A stretch of DNA of 64,000 bases from Brachionus plicatilis (taxonomy: Eukaryota; Rotifera; Eurotatoria; Ploima; Brachionidae), in contig QEOQ01000204.1 of NCBI GenBank assembly GCA_010279815.1, positions 1,241,561-1,305,560 on the forward strand, read 5' to 3'. The notes under the pieces were generated by a model, which was not told the origin of the DNA, did no database searches, and was given only the letters and a program-made list of their open reading frames with translations. This document shows positions 23,132-34,600 of this stretch, piece by piece (the first letter of the stretch is position 1; every line of letters begins with the position of its first letter). The translations under genes and the position numbers were made by a program.

Positions 23132-25391
23132 CTAAAATAAAAAAAATTTATGGTTAATATTTTGAAATTTTTTCAAATACATAACTGATCCCAAATCACT
23201 TGCATAAACAGAGTTCTTGTTACTGCAAATAAATCTAACTTTAGTTTTATCAAATGCCTGCATTCGCTGCGCCAAAATGCCACTTTGACCAAATCTCTGA
23301 TTCAACGCATGCGAATTGGCGAACAGTTTCATTGTTGGATGGTACGACTTGGAGCTAATAAGAAAGCAGGATTGTTTGTCGAATACGTGAACCAAGGGAT
23401 TGCGGATATCGGCATCCACGCACACCACATTTTCTTGGTCATCATAGGCCAGGCCGTACGGCTTTCTCAGTATACCACTTCCAAATTTTCTCACCATTTT
23501 ACAGTTCTGTTCCAAGTCAAAAACAAAAATTTCCTTGTCGTCTTTGACATACATCTCAGACTTTCTCTCACACAAGAGGACAGCAGAGGGCCTACGCAGC
23601 TTGACCAAGTGGTCTTCTTCTATTTGTCTGATCTATTCGCCGGTTGATTTTTCAAAAATTTTGACAGAATTGCTTCCATTGTCTCACACAATCAGCCAAT
23701 TTCTCATGCTGCACGAACGCAAGCCAATCGGATAGTTCAGGTTGGTGAATTTTCTTTGAAATTGGCGGAATCTGATCCAAGTGCCATCTGTTCGGCCCAT
23801 TCAAGAATCGCCTCAAATAACTACTCAATATATTTATCTTGGGATACATGCTTGGGTAGTCATTCGATTTGTGTTGGTTGCTGTTGAGCGTTTTTTGTGC
23901 CATGACCAATTTGGGGAGTTTACTGGATCCATTGCTGTCTTCTGTGTCCATTTGTTCCTCATTAACAAATTTATTGTTGTTTGAATCGGTGTTGATTTCA
24001 GGACTTTTTCTTTTGTAGGGCGAGCACAGAGAAAGTGGGTTTTCGGTGACTGATTTGTTCCAAAAAAGGGAACTAGTGCCATGATTGCTTGTGTTCATTT
24101 TGAGCAGGCGTCCGCGTCCAGCGTTCAAGGAGGGCAGGCTGGGTGGCTTTTGGGCATTGATTGCTTCGCTGCGTTTTACAGGGGGTCCGAATAGAGTTAG
24201 ATTTATTGAGCTGTCATTGTGCACTAGGTAACCATCGGAGGCAAAATTTGTCGCCCAAGTACTCGAGCTGGAAAGAGTGGCGTCCGGGACAGACAGTGAT
24301 GGTTGCTGGAGAGCTTCTGTCATTACAACAAAATGAAAAGGACTGTTAGGAATCGGATTGTTTTTGTAGTGAATGTGAAGTTGGAAGATTCCGATTGATT
24401 GCGGAATAAAGTACACGCGAATAAAATGGATGCCCGGGTTCACTTTTTCCTTTAGTTCAAAAGATACAGAATTTTTGTGCGAGTCGAAAATTTCTATTTT
24501 AAGGTATTTGTGAAGATTTTTGGAGTTTTCGGCATTTCGAAGCTCGGTGTTTTCAGGAAATGAGAACGTAATGTAACATTTGGCATTTTTTCTAAACGAA
24601 AAATTTTCGCATAACTCGGTTTCCATTTTAAATTGGGTGGAATCGACCAGATCAAGCGAACAAAGAGCTTGATTTGGCGCGACCAAATCCTCGACACTAA
24701 TTTCAACATTTTCTATATTTAACTCATTTATTTCCAAAGTGCCATTTAAAATTTCGTCCAACAAATTGTCAGCCATTAGATTCTCATTGATCAACTGTTC
24801 AATGGTGGTGGCGTTTTCTTTCATTTTCATCCTTTTCTCATTTTCAGATAAATTTATTGAGCTCTCTATAAACTCGGCCTCGACATAGTCATTGATCATT
24901 AGTGCATCGTCTTCGTTGAATTCATTGTCATTTTTGTTTTTGGCAACCTCAAGCAACATTTCAAAATGCTCAAATTGCTGAAATTGAGCTTCCAATTCTT
25001 GCTTTCGTAAATTGATCTCATGAACTCCGCTTTCCAGCTGCTCTAAAATTTTGCTAAACAAGAAATCAAGCTTTAAAAAAATTAAATTTTTTAAAAATTA
25101 TTAACTAATAAAAATTGATTTTAATTACTTGAGAAACTTTTTTTTGAGTTGAACTACCCATTTGAGCTAGTAAATTAGCTTTTTTAGCTTGATAAGTGTT
25201 CGTAAGTGTTTCTTGATGGCTCGAGAGTTCATTTTTTCTGAATTAATTTTAAATTTTAAATTTTTAAATTAAAAAAAGTTGATATTGATTTACTTTTCAA
25301 TCAAGTTTTGAAGAAATTGATTGTATTGTTCTTTGAAAGTATTGATGTCTGATTGGTCGTTTCCAGTTGATTCAAGATTGTCAATCGGCAT
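23132..25391 (-). pseudogene. TRIM-NHL-like gene (coiled coil, filamin, NHL), recently inactivated
   Basis: Likely exons: 25391-25294 (ATG, MPIDNLESTGND..), 25237-25129, and from about 25040 on, with GT-AG introns in consistent phases. The N-terminal third is helical and coiled-coil-like. A filamin/ABP280 repeat follows (CYITFSF.. to NPIPNSPFHFVV, about 24600-24330), then a low-complexity linker, then NHL repeats (NYPIGL..WLIV, DNGSNSVKIF, MYVKDDKEIFVFD, RKPYGLAYDDQENVVCVD). This order is that of TRIM2/3/71-type post-transcriptional regulators, but no RING or B-box is visible upstream. The filamin frame ends at 23652. The NHL frame is shifted by one near 23740-23830 and has TGA at 23684-23686 and TAG at 23633-23635. 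Only about four of the usual six NHL repeats remain before the end at 23132. Confidence 0.7.
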
Positions 25392-25713
25392 GATTTGGAA
25401 AGAAGTGATTATCTAAAATTAAATTTTACAAAAAATTTTTGCTAGGATTCTAAGCTAAGTATTCAGAACCATGAGCACTCGTTTTTTTCAAAAAAATATA
25501 AATTTGAGAGCTGTGTGTAAAACTTTATCTTTTATTCGCTGAATGTATTATACATCTAAGTTAAGCTACTGTGTTTACAAAAAAATTTAAATATTATACA
25601 AATCATTAAAATTCACTATTCGCCAAATATACTTGGCATTTGATTAGAATTTTAAAATCGCCGCTTGCTAACTATTTTCAAATTGTAGATAGTTTGGAAA
25701 TATGTTATAAATT

Positions 25714-25820
25714 AACCATAAGTCTTGAAAAGAAGGCACTACGCCGTTCGGAGCTGCCAAGAGGAACTTTTCCCTCTAAATTATATATTAAATAAATAAA
25801 TAAAATAAACCATAAGTCTT
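25714..25820 (+). mobile_element. Short 5'-truncated retroposon with 13-bp target-site duplication
   Basis: Exact 13-bp copies of AACCATAAGTCTT (25714-25726 and 25808-25820) flank an insert of about 80 bp that is GC-rich at first (CTACGCCGTTCGGAGCTGCC) and ends in an AAATAAATAAATAAAA tail. This is the hallmark of target-primed reverse transcription by a LINE, or of a SINE; plus-strand orientation follows from the tail. Confidence 0.75.
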
Positions 25821-25929
25821 AAAAACGATCTAAATGATAAATTGTCTGATAAATTATACTATTCTTATCTTTTTTGTTTATTTGTGAAAAGACCGGTCAA
25901 CGAGATCACTTTTTGATGTACCCACAAAT

Positions 25930-26840
25930 AAAGTTAAACCTAAAAAACGAATACGGATTGGCGAATCCGTATTTAAGGAGCTGAATTAAAGACGAATTAA
26001 TTTGCACGGATTTTACTGCTAAAAGACATATCCGGATCAAAAATAAAATTTTCTTATAAAAATCTATTGATACAAATTTCGGCAATTAAAAAATAAATTG
26101 ACAAACTTATTTAAAAAAAGGTATTCAGAATTTGAATCAAATCTTTTAATTTTATTTTTTTTGAAATTTATATTACATTTTTTCTCAAATATAAAGGATA
26201 TGGGACAATTTGGATTGATCATTGAAATCAAAAATGAATGCTCGGTATTTTCTTGTAGATTTCGATGAGATGATTGAGAATATTTAATTATTTTATTTAT
26301 GTGAAAATTAGTTCAAGAAATATGGCACTTAAAAGTTTCAATGAAAAATGGCATATTTTTGTTATTTTTTTAAGCTTGACTCTTTACATTTTCATCAAAA
26401 TAATCATTATTGTATAATGGTTTTAAAAATAATATTTTTGTATTAAAAAATTTAATATTAATTGTAAAGTTGTTAAATAAAAACAAAATTTTTGAATATG
26501 GTCACTTTAAGGCACTGAATACCCTATTAATTCATTGCCAAATGAAGTAAAAATTAGATCCTGGAAAAAATTCTCTCTATCAGCATATGTTTTTTATCAT
26601 TTTATCATTTTATTTTATTTTCAATAAAAAGAAAAATAACCTTTTATTCAGTATCTATCCAAATTGACCTTTTAAAAAAGCAGCTGTAAATAAAAAAATA
26701 CAAATAAAGGTATTTAATTGAAATAAGTATGAATTAAATTAAAATTTTCTTTGTAAATTATTTTAGAAACTCGGATCTGTGTTTTAGAACCAAAAAAATC
26801 CGTAAAAACATTTCGTTTTTTAAGGTATAACCTAAAAATA
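25930..26840. repeat. Possible degraded inverted-repeat element
   Basis: GTTAAACCTAAAAAACGAA at about 25933 is mirrored, with mismatches, by TTCGTTTTTTAAGGTATAAC at about 26812. ACAATTTGGATTGAT (26207) is mirrored by ATCTATCCAAATTG (26651). A short perfect hairpin AATACGGATT..AATCCGTATT lies at 25950-25973. No coding capacity; boundaries are approximate. Confidence 0.35.
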
Positions 26841-27300
26841 AGGTGCAATTTTTTTTTAAATTAAACGAATAAGAAATAAAATTGAGTAATTAAATTTTCA
26901 AAAAATAAAATTAAAAAAAAAAGTAAATATTCATATAAGTATTTATAATGTTTTTTGATTCTAAGAGATTCTAAGTGTACACAATGATAAATAATAATTT
27001 TAAAAATTATTTTTTTTTAAAAATAATTTATAATTAAAAAAAAAGAAAAAAATCACAACGCACAATACATTTAAAAAGCTTTTCATTGTTTTAAATAATT
27101 AAAATAATTTTACATTCTAAAATTAGGAAAAGGTAATGCATTTTTTTATTAATTATGTTATTTTTAATAAATTTATTTATCGATCAATTAGTTTGAAAAT
27201 TTATATAAAGATCAATATGAATAATTCATTTTTATTATGGTAAATTTATTTAAAAGTTTATGAAAATTTTGAGAAATTGTAGGATTACTAGAAAGAGTGG
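26841..27300. other. AT-rich noncoding stretch
   Basis: No gene, repeat or regulatory signal could be supported. Confidence 0.5.
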
Positions 27301-27304
27301 TAAT

Positions 27305-27510
27305 TTTTACTGCGACTCAAACGGGTTAATCTCTTAAGAGCCACGGCAGTAACTTAAGTCATTACTGTGCATTATTTTGTTAGCCATTCGTCTAATCTAG
27401 CATTGAAACTATTTGTCGACGGTGCATCAATTACGAACTGATATAAGGAATTTCATTCATTAATTATGCGGTTTATTTTCACAAAAGCCGCCCTTGATCA
27501 ATAAATTTTA
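27305..27510 (-). pseudogene. LINE ORF2 C-terminal fragment
   Basis: On the minus strand, around an early stop, the segment reads RTINE then, in line with the LINE family pattern (NEWNSLP..VVNA..LNSFK.RLD), FVIDAPSTNSFNARLDEWL and a stop. Typical of the last residues of non-LTR retrotransposon polymerases, followed by a GC-richer 3' region (27305-27370). Confidence 0.5.
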
Positions 27511-28245
27511 AGATATTTAACTAAATATTGCACTAAATGCGACAATTGACCATTTATTTCAGCTATTAAAATCATTTTTTTAAATATTTCAAATACAAGA
27601 AACACTTTTTCCACTAAATCCATTTCGGCCATTTTCAAAATCTTAGATAATTCCAATTATTTGTAGTTTTTAAACAATTTGGATTTTATTTTAAGAATGA
27701 ATTCTTATTTATAGTGTTTTTTTAAGCTTGAAATTTTTGAACCTTGTGAAAATATAGATATAGTAGATTCTTTTTGAACATATCAGTAGAAATGATTATT
27801 CAATTTTTTTTCTAAAGACTGTGATAATAAAATCGTGACACGAGTTTTCTAAATTTTAGAAACCTCTAGTTTTCAATTTTCTTGAATATTTTTGCCACGT
27901 CCATACATACAAATTGTTTTTTCTATTCTCTGAATTATTCTTCTTTTTCTTTTTTTGAAAATTTTTTTAATTTATAACTAATTTTTTGGGCTTATGTTCA
28001 AAATCTTCATTGGGATCTCAATAATGGACACTAAATATTTATTTAGTTCTGCCTTATTATCTTTGAGAAAAGCCTAGTTGGAATATTTTTGAAAAATAAG
28101 CCTAGGTGAAAAATTAACCTCAATTTGATACAAATTATCCTTAATTTGATATATAGACTATTTTTTAGTGATTAAAATTCCTGATCAATCTCAATTGAAT
28201 TTTTAAAAAATAAAAAAATCATTTAAGGAAAAGTGTTAATATTTT
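27511..28245. other. AT-rich intergenic stretch
   Basis: No gene or clear repeat was found between the LINE fragment and the 3' region of the Cys/Pro-rich gene. Confidence 0.5.
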
Positions 28246-28249
28246 AAAA

Positions 28250-28255
28250 TTTATT
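28250..28255 (-). terminator. Candidate polyadenylation signal of Cys/Pro-rich gene
   Basis: AATAAA on the minus strand, 65-70 bp after the TAA at 28320-28322. Confidence 0.4.
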
Positions 28256-28319
28256 CAACAATTTAATAAAATTAAATGGCCATTTGTTTCTTATTTTTTA
28301 AAAATTATAAATAACTCAT

Positions 28320-28592
28320 TTAGAAAAATGAAAATCCAGTTGTACCACTACAAGGAGAGCATGAGCTAACTTGAGGCAATGGCAATGGCATTGGTGTAGG
28401 ACATGGTGGTGGACATGGTGGTGGACATGGTTTTGGACATGGCAATGGCATTGGTGGTGGACATGGGGGTGGACATGGTTTTGGACATGGTTTTGGACAT
28501 GGCAATGGCATTGGTGGTGGACATGGTGGAGGACATGGTGGTGGGCATGAACCACATGAACCACCCAAAGAGAAACCAAAATCACCAAACAT
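28320..28592 (-). CDS. Cys/Pro-rich repeat protein, 90 residues
   Basis: The ORF starts with a true ATG in context aaaATGTTTGG and ends in TAA. After a Gly/Phe-rich start (MFGDFGFSLGGSCGSC) the protein is almost entirely PCPPP and PCPKP pentads, with PPMPLP interruptions recurring about every 20 residues, and closes SSCSPCSGTTGF. No signal peptide or membrane segment. A consensus splice acceptor (CAACTTTCTACAG) lies just upstream of the ATG, so a 5' UTR exon or trans-splicing is likely. Composition recalls structural, cross-linked proteins (cuticle, eggshell), but that is inference. The 60-bp tandem repeat means unit number may vary. Confidence 0.6.
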   Translation of the reverse strand: MFGDFGFSLGGSCGSCPPPCPPPCPPPMPLPCPKPCPKPCPPPCPPPMPLPCPKPCPPPCPPPCPTPMPLPLPQVSSCSPCSGTTGFSFF

Positions 28593-28748
28593 TTTTATTT
28601 TATTTCTGTAGAAAGTTGAAAGGATTTAAAAATCTTATTTTTCTGATTCAGATTTTTCGAAAATATTACTTATTTATAGATCAATTAATTCAAAAAAAAA
28701 TTTTATGAGACTTTTGTTTCCAAAAAAAAAAATTAAATTATTTACATG

Positions 28749-28810
28749 TCGAACATCTTGGCCGACTAGGCCGAACATCTTGGCCGACTAGGCAGGCCGC
28801 GCCGACAAAA
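28749..28810. repeat. 22-bp tandem repeat, GC-rich
   Basis: GAACATCTTGGCCGACTAGG occurs twice, at 28751 and 28773, period 22, followed by GCAGGCCGCGCCGACA. It forms a sharp GC island in AT-rich DNA and is probably the end of a mobile element. Confidence 0.6.
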
Positions 28811-29390
28811 TGACGTTTCGATTAATAGAACCGCTGTAAAATAAAATAATTTAAGATTTCATAAAGATATTAGTCAAACATTTTTTAAATTAATTTTTTC
28901 TTCTATAAAATACGTCAATTTTTTGGCATTTTTTTTGTGATTAAATATTAAGCATCAAAATTAGGTTTACAATCTTTTTTCCGCTAATCATCGAAATTTC
29001 TTTTGATTATGTTTAGTTACATTTTAATTGTAAATACTATTTTTCAAATCATTTCTCTATATAAAATGTGTAATTTTTTTCCTTCCATACCTAGAACTTT
29101 CAGTAGGATCCAGCATACATTAATATTAATATTTGTAAAAAGCTGAGAAATTGTAAATTTTGCTAAACAAAATTTCTAATAAAGCTCTCTGATAATAATA
29201 CAAAGGCCTTATTTTAAATTTAAATTAACAAAACAAAATTATTGAATCAATCATTTAATGGAACTAAAAAAAAACGGGTGGCTTTTAAACAAGCTCTTGA
29301 TAATTTGTCCCAAATTTAATCTAATTAAGCTCCAATATCCGGAAAGATTTGGAAAAAAGAACTTCATTTGTCGTATAAACAAGACCAATA
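28811..29390. other. AT-rich intergenic stretch
   Basis: No gene or repeat could be supported between the GC island and the second telomere-like array. Confidence 0.5.
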
Positions 29391-29391
29391 A

Positions 29392-29410
29392 TAACCCTAA
29401 CCCTAACCTT
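29392..29410. repeat. Interstitial telomere-like repeat
   Basis: Just over two units of CCCTAA followed by the variant CCTTAA, downstream of the receptor gene. Confidence 0.65.
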
Positions 29411-29495
29411 AAAAATTTGATTGATCGTTTAATATGCATTTAATATTATTTAATATCCCAAAAAAAAAAACTAAAGAAATAAAAATTTAAAAAAT

Positions 29496-29501
29496 TTTAT
29501 T
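29496..29501 (-). terminator. Candidate polyadenylation signal of receptor gene
   Basis: AATAAA on the minus strand, 23-28 bp after the end of the stop codon. Confidence 0.4.
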
Positions 29502-29523
29502 TTTAATAAATTCAAATTTTATA

Positions 29524-31653
29524 TTATAATTCAAGATCAGGTTCAGCCGGGCGATTATATTGGTGTAATTTTGAATTAAAATCGATTGAATATTGATCTA
29601 AAACATCGATATCATTTAAATCACTGTGTATATTAATATCTTGTAAATCTTTAGTTTTTTGCCAGTTTAAGCATAACATCGGGCAAAGACACATCAAACA
29701 AGTGCAGTATTCTTCATTTTTTTCATATTTTTTAAAATATTCTTCATCATAATCTCTTATGAGACAAGTCGACGGTTTGATGGATAAAAGTCTAGCCAGA
29801 CTCAAACGAAATCTTACATCAAAAACTAGCATTAAGAAAAATTTACAAAATAGACTAAATTGAAACAAAATAAAAACAAAATAGTAATATACATAAAAGT
29901 CCAAGTTTATTTCCTCGTGATGCTTGGAAAACAAATCGAGAATAAGTCTGGAAAAAAAATAGGGAAATGCGCATAGAATGAACATGGCCAGATCAATGAT
30001 AAACATTAAATTCAAATTTTGATCTTCTTTTTGTTTTAGCTGAAGTTTTTTATAAGTTTTTTGATTTTTCAATGATGTCACACTCGTGTTCAAAATATCA
30101 TCACTACTATTTAGTCGAGTCTCACATTTATTTGATCCAATTGATACATTTAAAGTGCCAAACTTTGCCATGCTATTTTGTTCTTGAATTTTAATCATTT
30201 TCATTCTTTTTTTGCTTATTTTTTCTTGTTGAACTAACAACTTTGTACTGTGGGCGTACAAGTAAATGAATGATGATATCACAACAAGAACGATACAAAT
30301 TGGTGCAGAAATTACCATGGTATGTTCGAGCCAAAAATACAATGTATTGTAAGTCAACAATTCATTCCAATCACTTTTGGTAATGCAAACAAGTGAGATA
30401 TTAAGAAGATCGATGTTTTTCTGCATCCGAGTCTGTCTGGCAAATCTAGAGTCTCCGGGTTTAACTATGAAATCTTTGCATTTTTTAACAATGCTGCAAA
30501 AACTGTATTTCATTGAGGCTAGACTCAAAAATCCTTGCTGAGTAAAAAAATTTTTATGCGAGCTTTTCATTTTAGATATGGTTTGATTTGTTTTTTTGTC
30601 TAATTGAGTTCTTAAAACAAAGCCTAGTGCCAGATTTCTTGTCATGTAAGATCGCTTTGGTCCGAAGGTGTCTGAGTGACAGGTTGAATTTTTTTGTCTA
30701 TGATTATCATGACGCACAAAAAAGATATCATTTTCATTAGCAAAATTTTTAGGTATTTGTGATGGAGAAAGAGCTAAGAGGCTTTCATTAACATTGAAAC
30801 CATAAAATTGCGGAATAGCCAGCAAAATAGAAACAATAACTGTGATTGCTATGGAAAAATTAATAACTCTTTTACTAAAGTAAGAAACATGACCTGACTT
30901 GGGAATTTGTCTCTTCTGTTTAAGGCCTTCTTCATAACAAGACTCTACCATCGCACTATCTTCGTTTACAGCATCCGAAAAATTGATGTAATTGTCGTTC
31001 TGGTTGAAAAAATTGGAAAACTCAAGTTTATTTGGAATGGGTGATTCTTTAAATTCGTTGTTCTGGCTCATACTTAAATTGGATGCACTTTCAAACAGCT
31101 CTGTAGTGCCTGCAATGTTTTTACTCTGCCTAAGTCGCGATTGTTGCTGATGGAACAATTTTTGCTGATAACTGAATTGAACCTGCTGCTGAAATAGTAG
31201 CTTGCGATTGTAGCGATTGTAGTTAAGATTGTGGTGAAATTTGATGATGGCTATAAAACAGTAGTCCAAAGAAGCGAACATAAAATTCCATATTAGACAA
31301 TAAAGACAAATATTGTAGATTATGTTAAGATAAATTTTTAATTTAAAATATGTGGTCTTGTGAGTTTTGAAATAAAAATTATCGATTAGATATTTTTCAT
31401 AATTGTTAGATATAAAAATTAAGAGAGAAAAAAATTGATATAAAAAATTGAATTTAAACTGTAAAATTAAATATGTTTTAGAAGCAGAGCTGAAATAGGG
31501 TCTAGATGAGATAACAATGCCAATAACTGATGTTACACATCCGAAGGCGATAAGAGTCGGAATAAAAGTGAATGTAAAATCTACCACATTTTTACTTAAT
31601 TCCATACATTCTAAATTTTGATTGAATAAACGATTTAGCTCATAAAATTCCAT
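29524..31653 (-). CDS. Divergent rhodopsin-like G protein-coupled receptor, 709 residues
   Basis: A single intronless ORF begins at an ATG in context agagaaaATGG. Seven hydrophobic segments are visible at about residues 26-48, 62-82, 108-138, 264-286, 445-468, 546-573 and 583-613, as in class A receptors. After TM3 the usual DRY is SLDYCFIAI. TM6 has CAFP where CWxP is usual. TM7 ends FFLMLVFD instead of NPxxY, followed by a basic helix-8-like stretch (VRFRLSLARLL). The second intracellular loop (about 125 residues, Gln/Asn-rich) and second extracellular loop (about 155 residues) are unusually long. A Cys cluster at 650-661 could be palmitoylated. The ligand cannot be predicted; an invertebrate peptide-receptor-like orphan is the best guess. 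Confidence 0.75.
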   Translation of the reverse strand: MEFYELNRLFNQNLECMELSKNVVDFTFTFIPTLIAFGCVTSVIGIVISSRPYFSSASKTYLILQFKFNFLYQFFSLLIFISNNYEKYLIDNFYFKTHKTTYFKLKIYLNIIYNICLYCLIWNFMFASLDYCFIAIIKFHHNLNYNRYNRKLLFQQQVQFSYQQKLFHQQQSRLRQSKNIAGTTELFESASNLSMSQNNEFKESPIPNKLEFSNFFNQNDNYINFSDAVNEDSAMVESCYEEGLKQKRQIPKSGHVSYFSKRVINFSIAITVIVSILLAIPQFYGFNVNESLLALSPSQIPKNFANENDIFFVRHDNHRQKNSTCHSDTFGPKRSYMTRNLALGFVLRTQLDKKTNQTISKMKSSHKNFFTQQGFLSLASMKYSFCSIVKKCKDFIVKPGDSRFARQTRMQKNIDLLNISLVCITKSDWNELLTYNTLYFWLEHTMVISAPICIVLVVISSFIYLYAHSTKLLVQQEKISKKRMKMIKIQEQNSMAKFGTLNVSIGSNKCETRLNSSDDILNTSVTSLKNQKTYKKLQLKQKEDQNLNLMFIIDLAMFILCAFPYFFSRLILDLFSKHHEEINLDFYVYYYFVFILFQFSLFCKFFLMLVFDVRFRLSLARLLSIKPSTCLIRDYDEEYFKKYEKNEEYCTCLMCLCPMLCLNWQKTKDLQDINIHSDLNDIDVLDQYSIDFNSKLHQYNRPAEPDLEL

Positions 31654-34600
31654 TTTCTCTATTCATTTGATGAATAGTTTGATGAAATGTTTTAATCTAA
31701 GACAAAAACTGAAACCATTTAAAAAAAATTAAAATAACAAAATTTTTAATTGCTTTTAATTAGAAAACCCAAAATTTTGATGATTGCTGATGCTAAAACA
31801 ATGAAAATTAATGACTAATTTGAGTGAAGCCTTAAAAATAAATATAATTTCATTTCAGAGTCAGAAAATTAATAACTTTTTATTGATCGTACTTTTTGGC
31901 ATCTTTAAAAATGAATTTCAAAATGATTAATGCTAATTTGTCCCTCTTAAACATGCTTTCAATTGAAAAATTACCAAAAGAAATATCGAATTTCATCTAA
32001 ATTAATATACAATATTTTACTAAAAATCATTTGGAATTAAATCAAAAAATATTATTTTATTCATTAATTGATAATTTTTCTTCTGAATAGAGAATTTTAA
32101 ATGATTAGAACGGAAATGACACTCTGTCTCTTCCTATTTTCATTCATTTGATAGTTTTAATTAAAATTCTATTTTTTAAAATTAACTTAAGTCTTGTGAC
32201 TTTTTTAGGATTGAAATTTCACTTAAATAAATTTAAAAGATTAAAAAATTTTACTTTTAAATTAGAATGGGCGAATTTCATATTTATATTTTGAAGAAAA
32301 AACACAGGAAAGGTTTTATAATTGAAAATTTCTGTGGAAATAGAAATATATTGATTGTCAAATAAATAATGAAAATATGTCCAAAATTTTATTATGATTT
32401 CTCGTATTTTTAATCATTTAAATGACTAGCTGAAATATGGATCACAGAATATATAGCTCTATTTTTTAAAGCTTCAAGCTTAGCAAAAATTAATAAAAAA
32501 CATAATTATGATTTGCTTCTAAATTTACAAAATTTCTAATCCCTGAGGCTATTTCACAATATTTTAGTGGGATCTGTCAAAAAAAAATATACAGATGATT
32601 CATTTTTCAGAAAAAAATTAAATCTGTTTAAATGAAATTTAATCCATATTCCATTATATAACTTTTTTATTGAATTAATTTTTTTCTTTTTTATGCATGA
32701 AAATATCCTCCGATTAGTTTAATTCTGTCTTATCTAGTTTGTATCATAAATGGATTATTGGGATTATTTAGTATTTCAAAGAGTCTATTATTTTTGGTTA
32801 TATTACCTACTTCAATTTAAAATTTCCTCATGAATTCTGTCATGCCATTCATATCATCATTCATTTCATCAAGTTAAGCTAATGAGTCGACCTTCTATTT
32901 AGTCTTAATCAATTCAGTAAATCAACCTGTTTGACTATATAAGAATTAAATTTTAGCATGGCGATGAAAAAATCCAGTAAAAGTTTCAATAAATATTTTA
33001 TCGATTATTTTATTTCCTCTAATTTAAAACAAATTTTTTTCCTAAATAAAACTAAAATAAATGAATTACATGACTTTACTTTATTTCATCCAAACATAAA
33101 AAATAAATTTATAATTATTTAGATTCTTAAAATCATCGATCGAAAATGTTAGCTTCAAAATATCCAAATCACCCAGAATTTTCTTTTTGCCTTTTTAATA
33201 GCGAATTTGAAGAGCAATCAAAAAACTAATAAATTTAAGGAAAGCAAAAATCTATTAGATTGGTGAAAATGTTGTTTATTATTTTAAGAGCCAAAAATTT
33301 CTCATTTATTAAATTTATTTTAAAAAATTCCCCAACTCTTGTCTAAATGCTAAGGTTATTATTTTATTTATTTTAAGAAAAATTTGTTCTTAGATCTGAT
33401 GAAATTCTAACTTTAAAAAAATTAAATTAGGGTCTATTTTGCATGCAATAAAATAACCGATTTGTTGAATTATTTTGAAACTTTCAAAATTTTAATTAGT
33501 TTTAGAATTTGCTAAGAGTCAAATATTTGACGAAATTAATTTTAATATTTATCAAAAATAATGGAGTATTTTTAATTTAGATGACAATTAAAATAAAGCG
33601 AATTAACTTGGGAAAATCTAAATTTTAAATATTTTTCCACCAAAATAATTATCTTGAATTCTAAATGTCTTGCAATGAATTCCAGCTAGAATAAAAAATT
33701 CAATTTTCCTGACCATAAGCAATTAATTTTTTATTTGCTCGCTTTAGATAAATTTTATACAGAAGAGTTTAGCAGCTATCGGATTAGGCATCGCTATTCA
33801 ATCTAAAAGCATATTTCTTCAATGTTCAATCAAAGAATTTTAAAAATAAACAACTGAATGTATCACTTAATAGATCAAACAAATTAAAATGAAAAAATGG
33901 TAGCCATTTTTTTATGTCTTACTGGCAATTGAATAAAAATTTTGTTGAAAAAAATGCAAAAATTTAATAGGCTTATTTTTGTTAAATTTTCTTAATCTAA
34001 ATCAAAATTTTCGAACTATTTAATGAATAACAAAAATCTTTAATTTTGAATATTTTTTCCGTCAACTTTAAATCATGAAATGTTAATTCTGAAAAAAAAG
34101 ACTTGCTAAGGAAATTTTTGGAGAATTTTATTAATTATTTGAAAACTGATGAAAATAAAATTAGATTTAAAATAAATTAATATAAGCATGAATAAAATAT
34201 TTGTTCAAAAATAATAAATGAGAAAAAAATAGATATTTTGTAATTCGAAGACATCTGACGAGTTTAAAGCTAGGATTTCGTTTATTTAATAAACTCACAA
34301 TTCATTTATTTGTTTTGCAATTTATATTAGTTGATACAAATCAAACAAAATATAAACTATTGTGAGCTTAATAACTTGGTAGCGTTTATAGCACGAACGA
34401 TAGAGTGATTAATTTTTCTAATGATCTTTAGAAACTGAGAATTGGAAAAAAAGAAAAAATTATTTGAATATATTGTTGCAAAAAAACTAATCAAATACAA
34501 ATCGAATTTCATTCAAATTGCATGTTTGTAGCAAGAATCTATATTCCCATTTTTATCAAATTTCTCAGTTTTAATAAATTTTAATTGCGTTTTTTCTTCG

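Noticed and set aside
23633..23686. Alternative genetic code in which TAG and TGA are read as sense
   Set aside because: The PRRC2-like gene ends naturally in TGA and CKAP5 in TAA with none internal; the frame also shifts, so inactivation explains it better.
32959..33123. 54-codon ORF just after a TATAT box-like sequence
   Set aside because: The TATA-ATG distance is too short for a normal promoter, the composition is AT-driven, and there is no other support.
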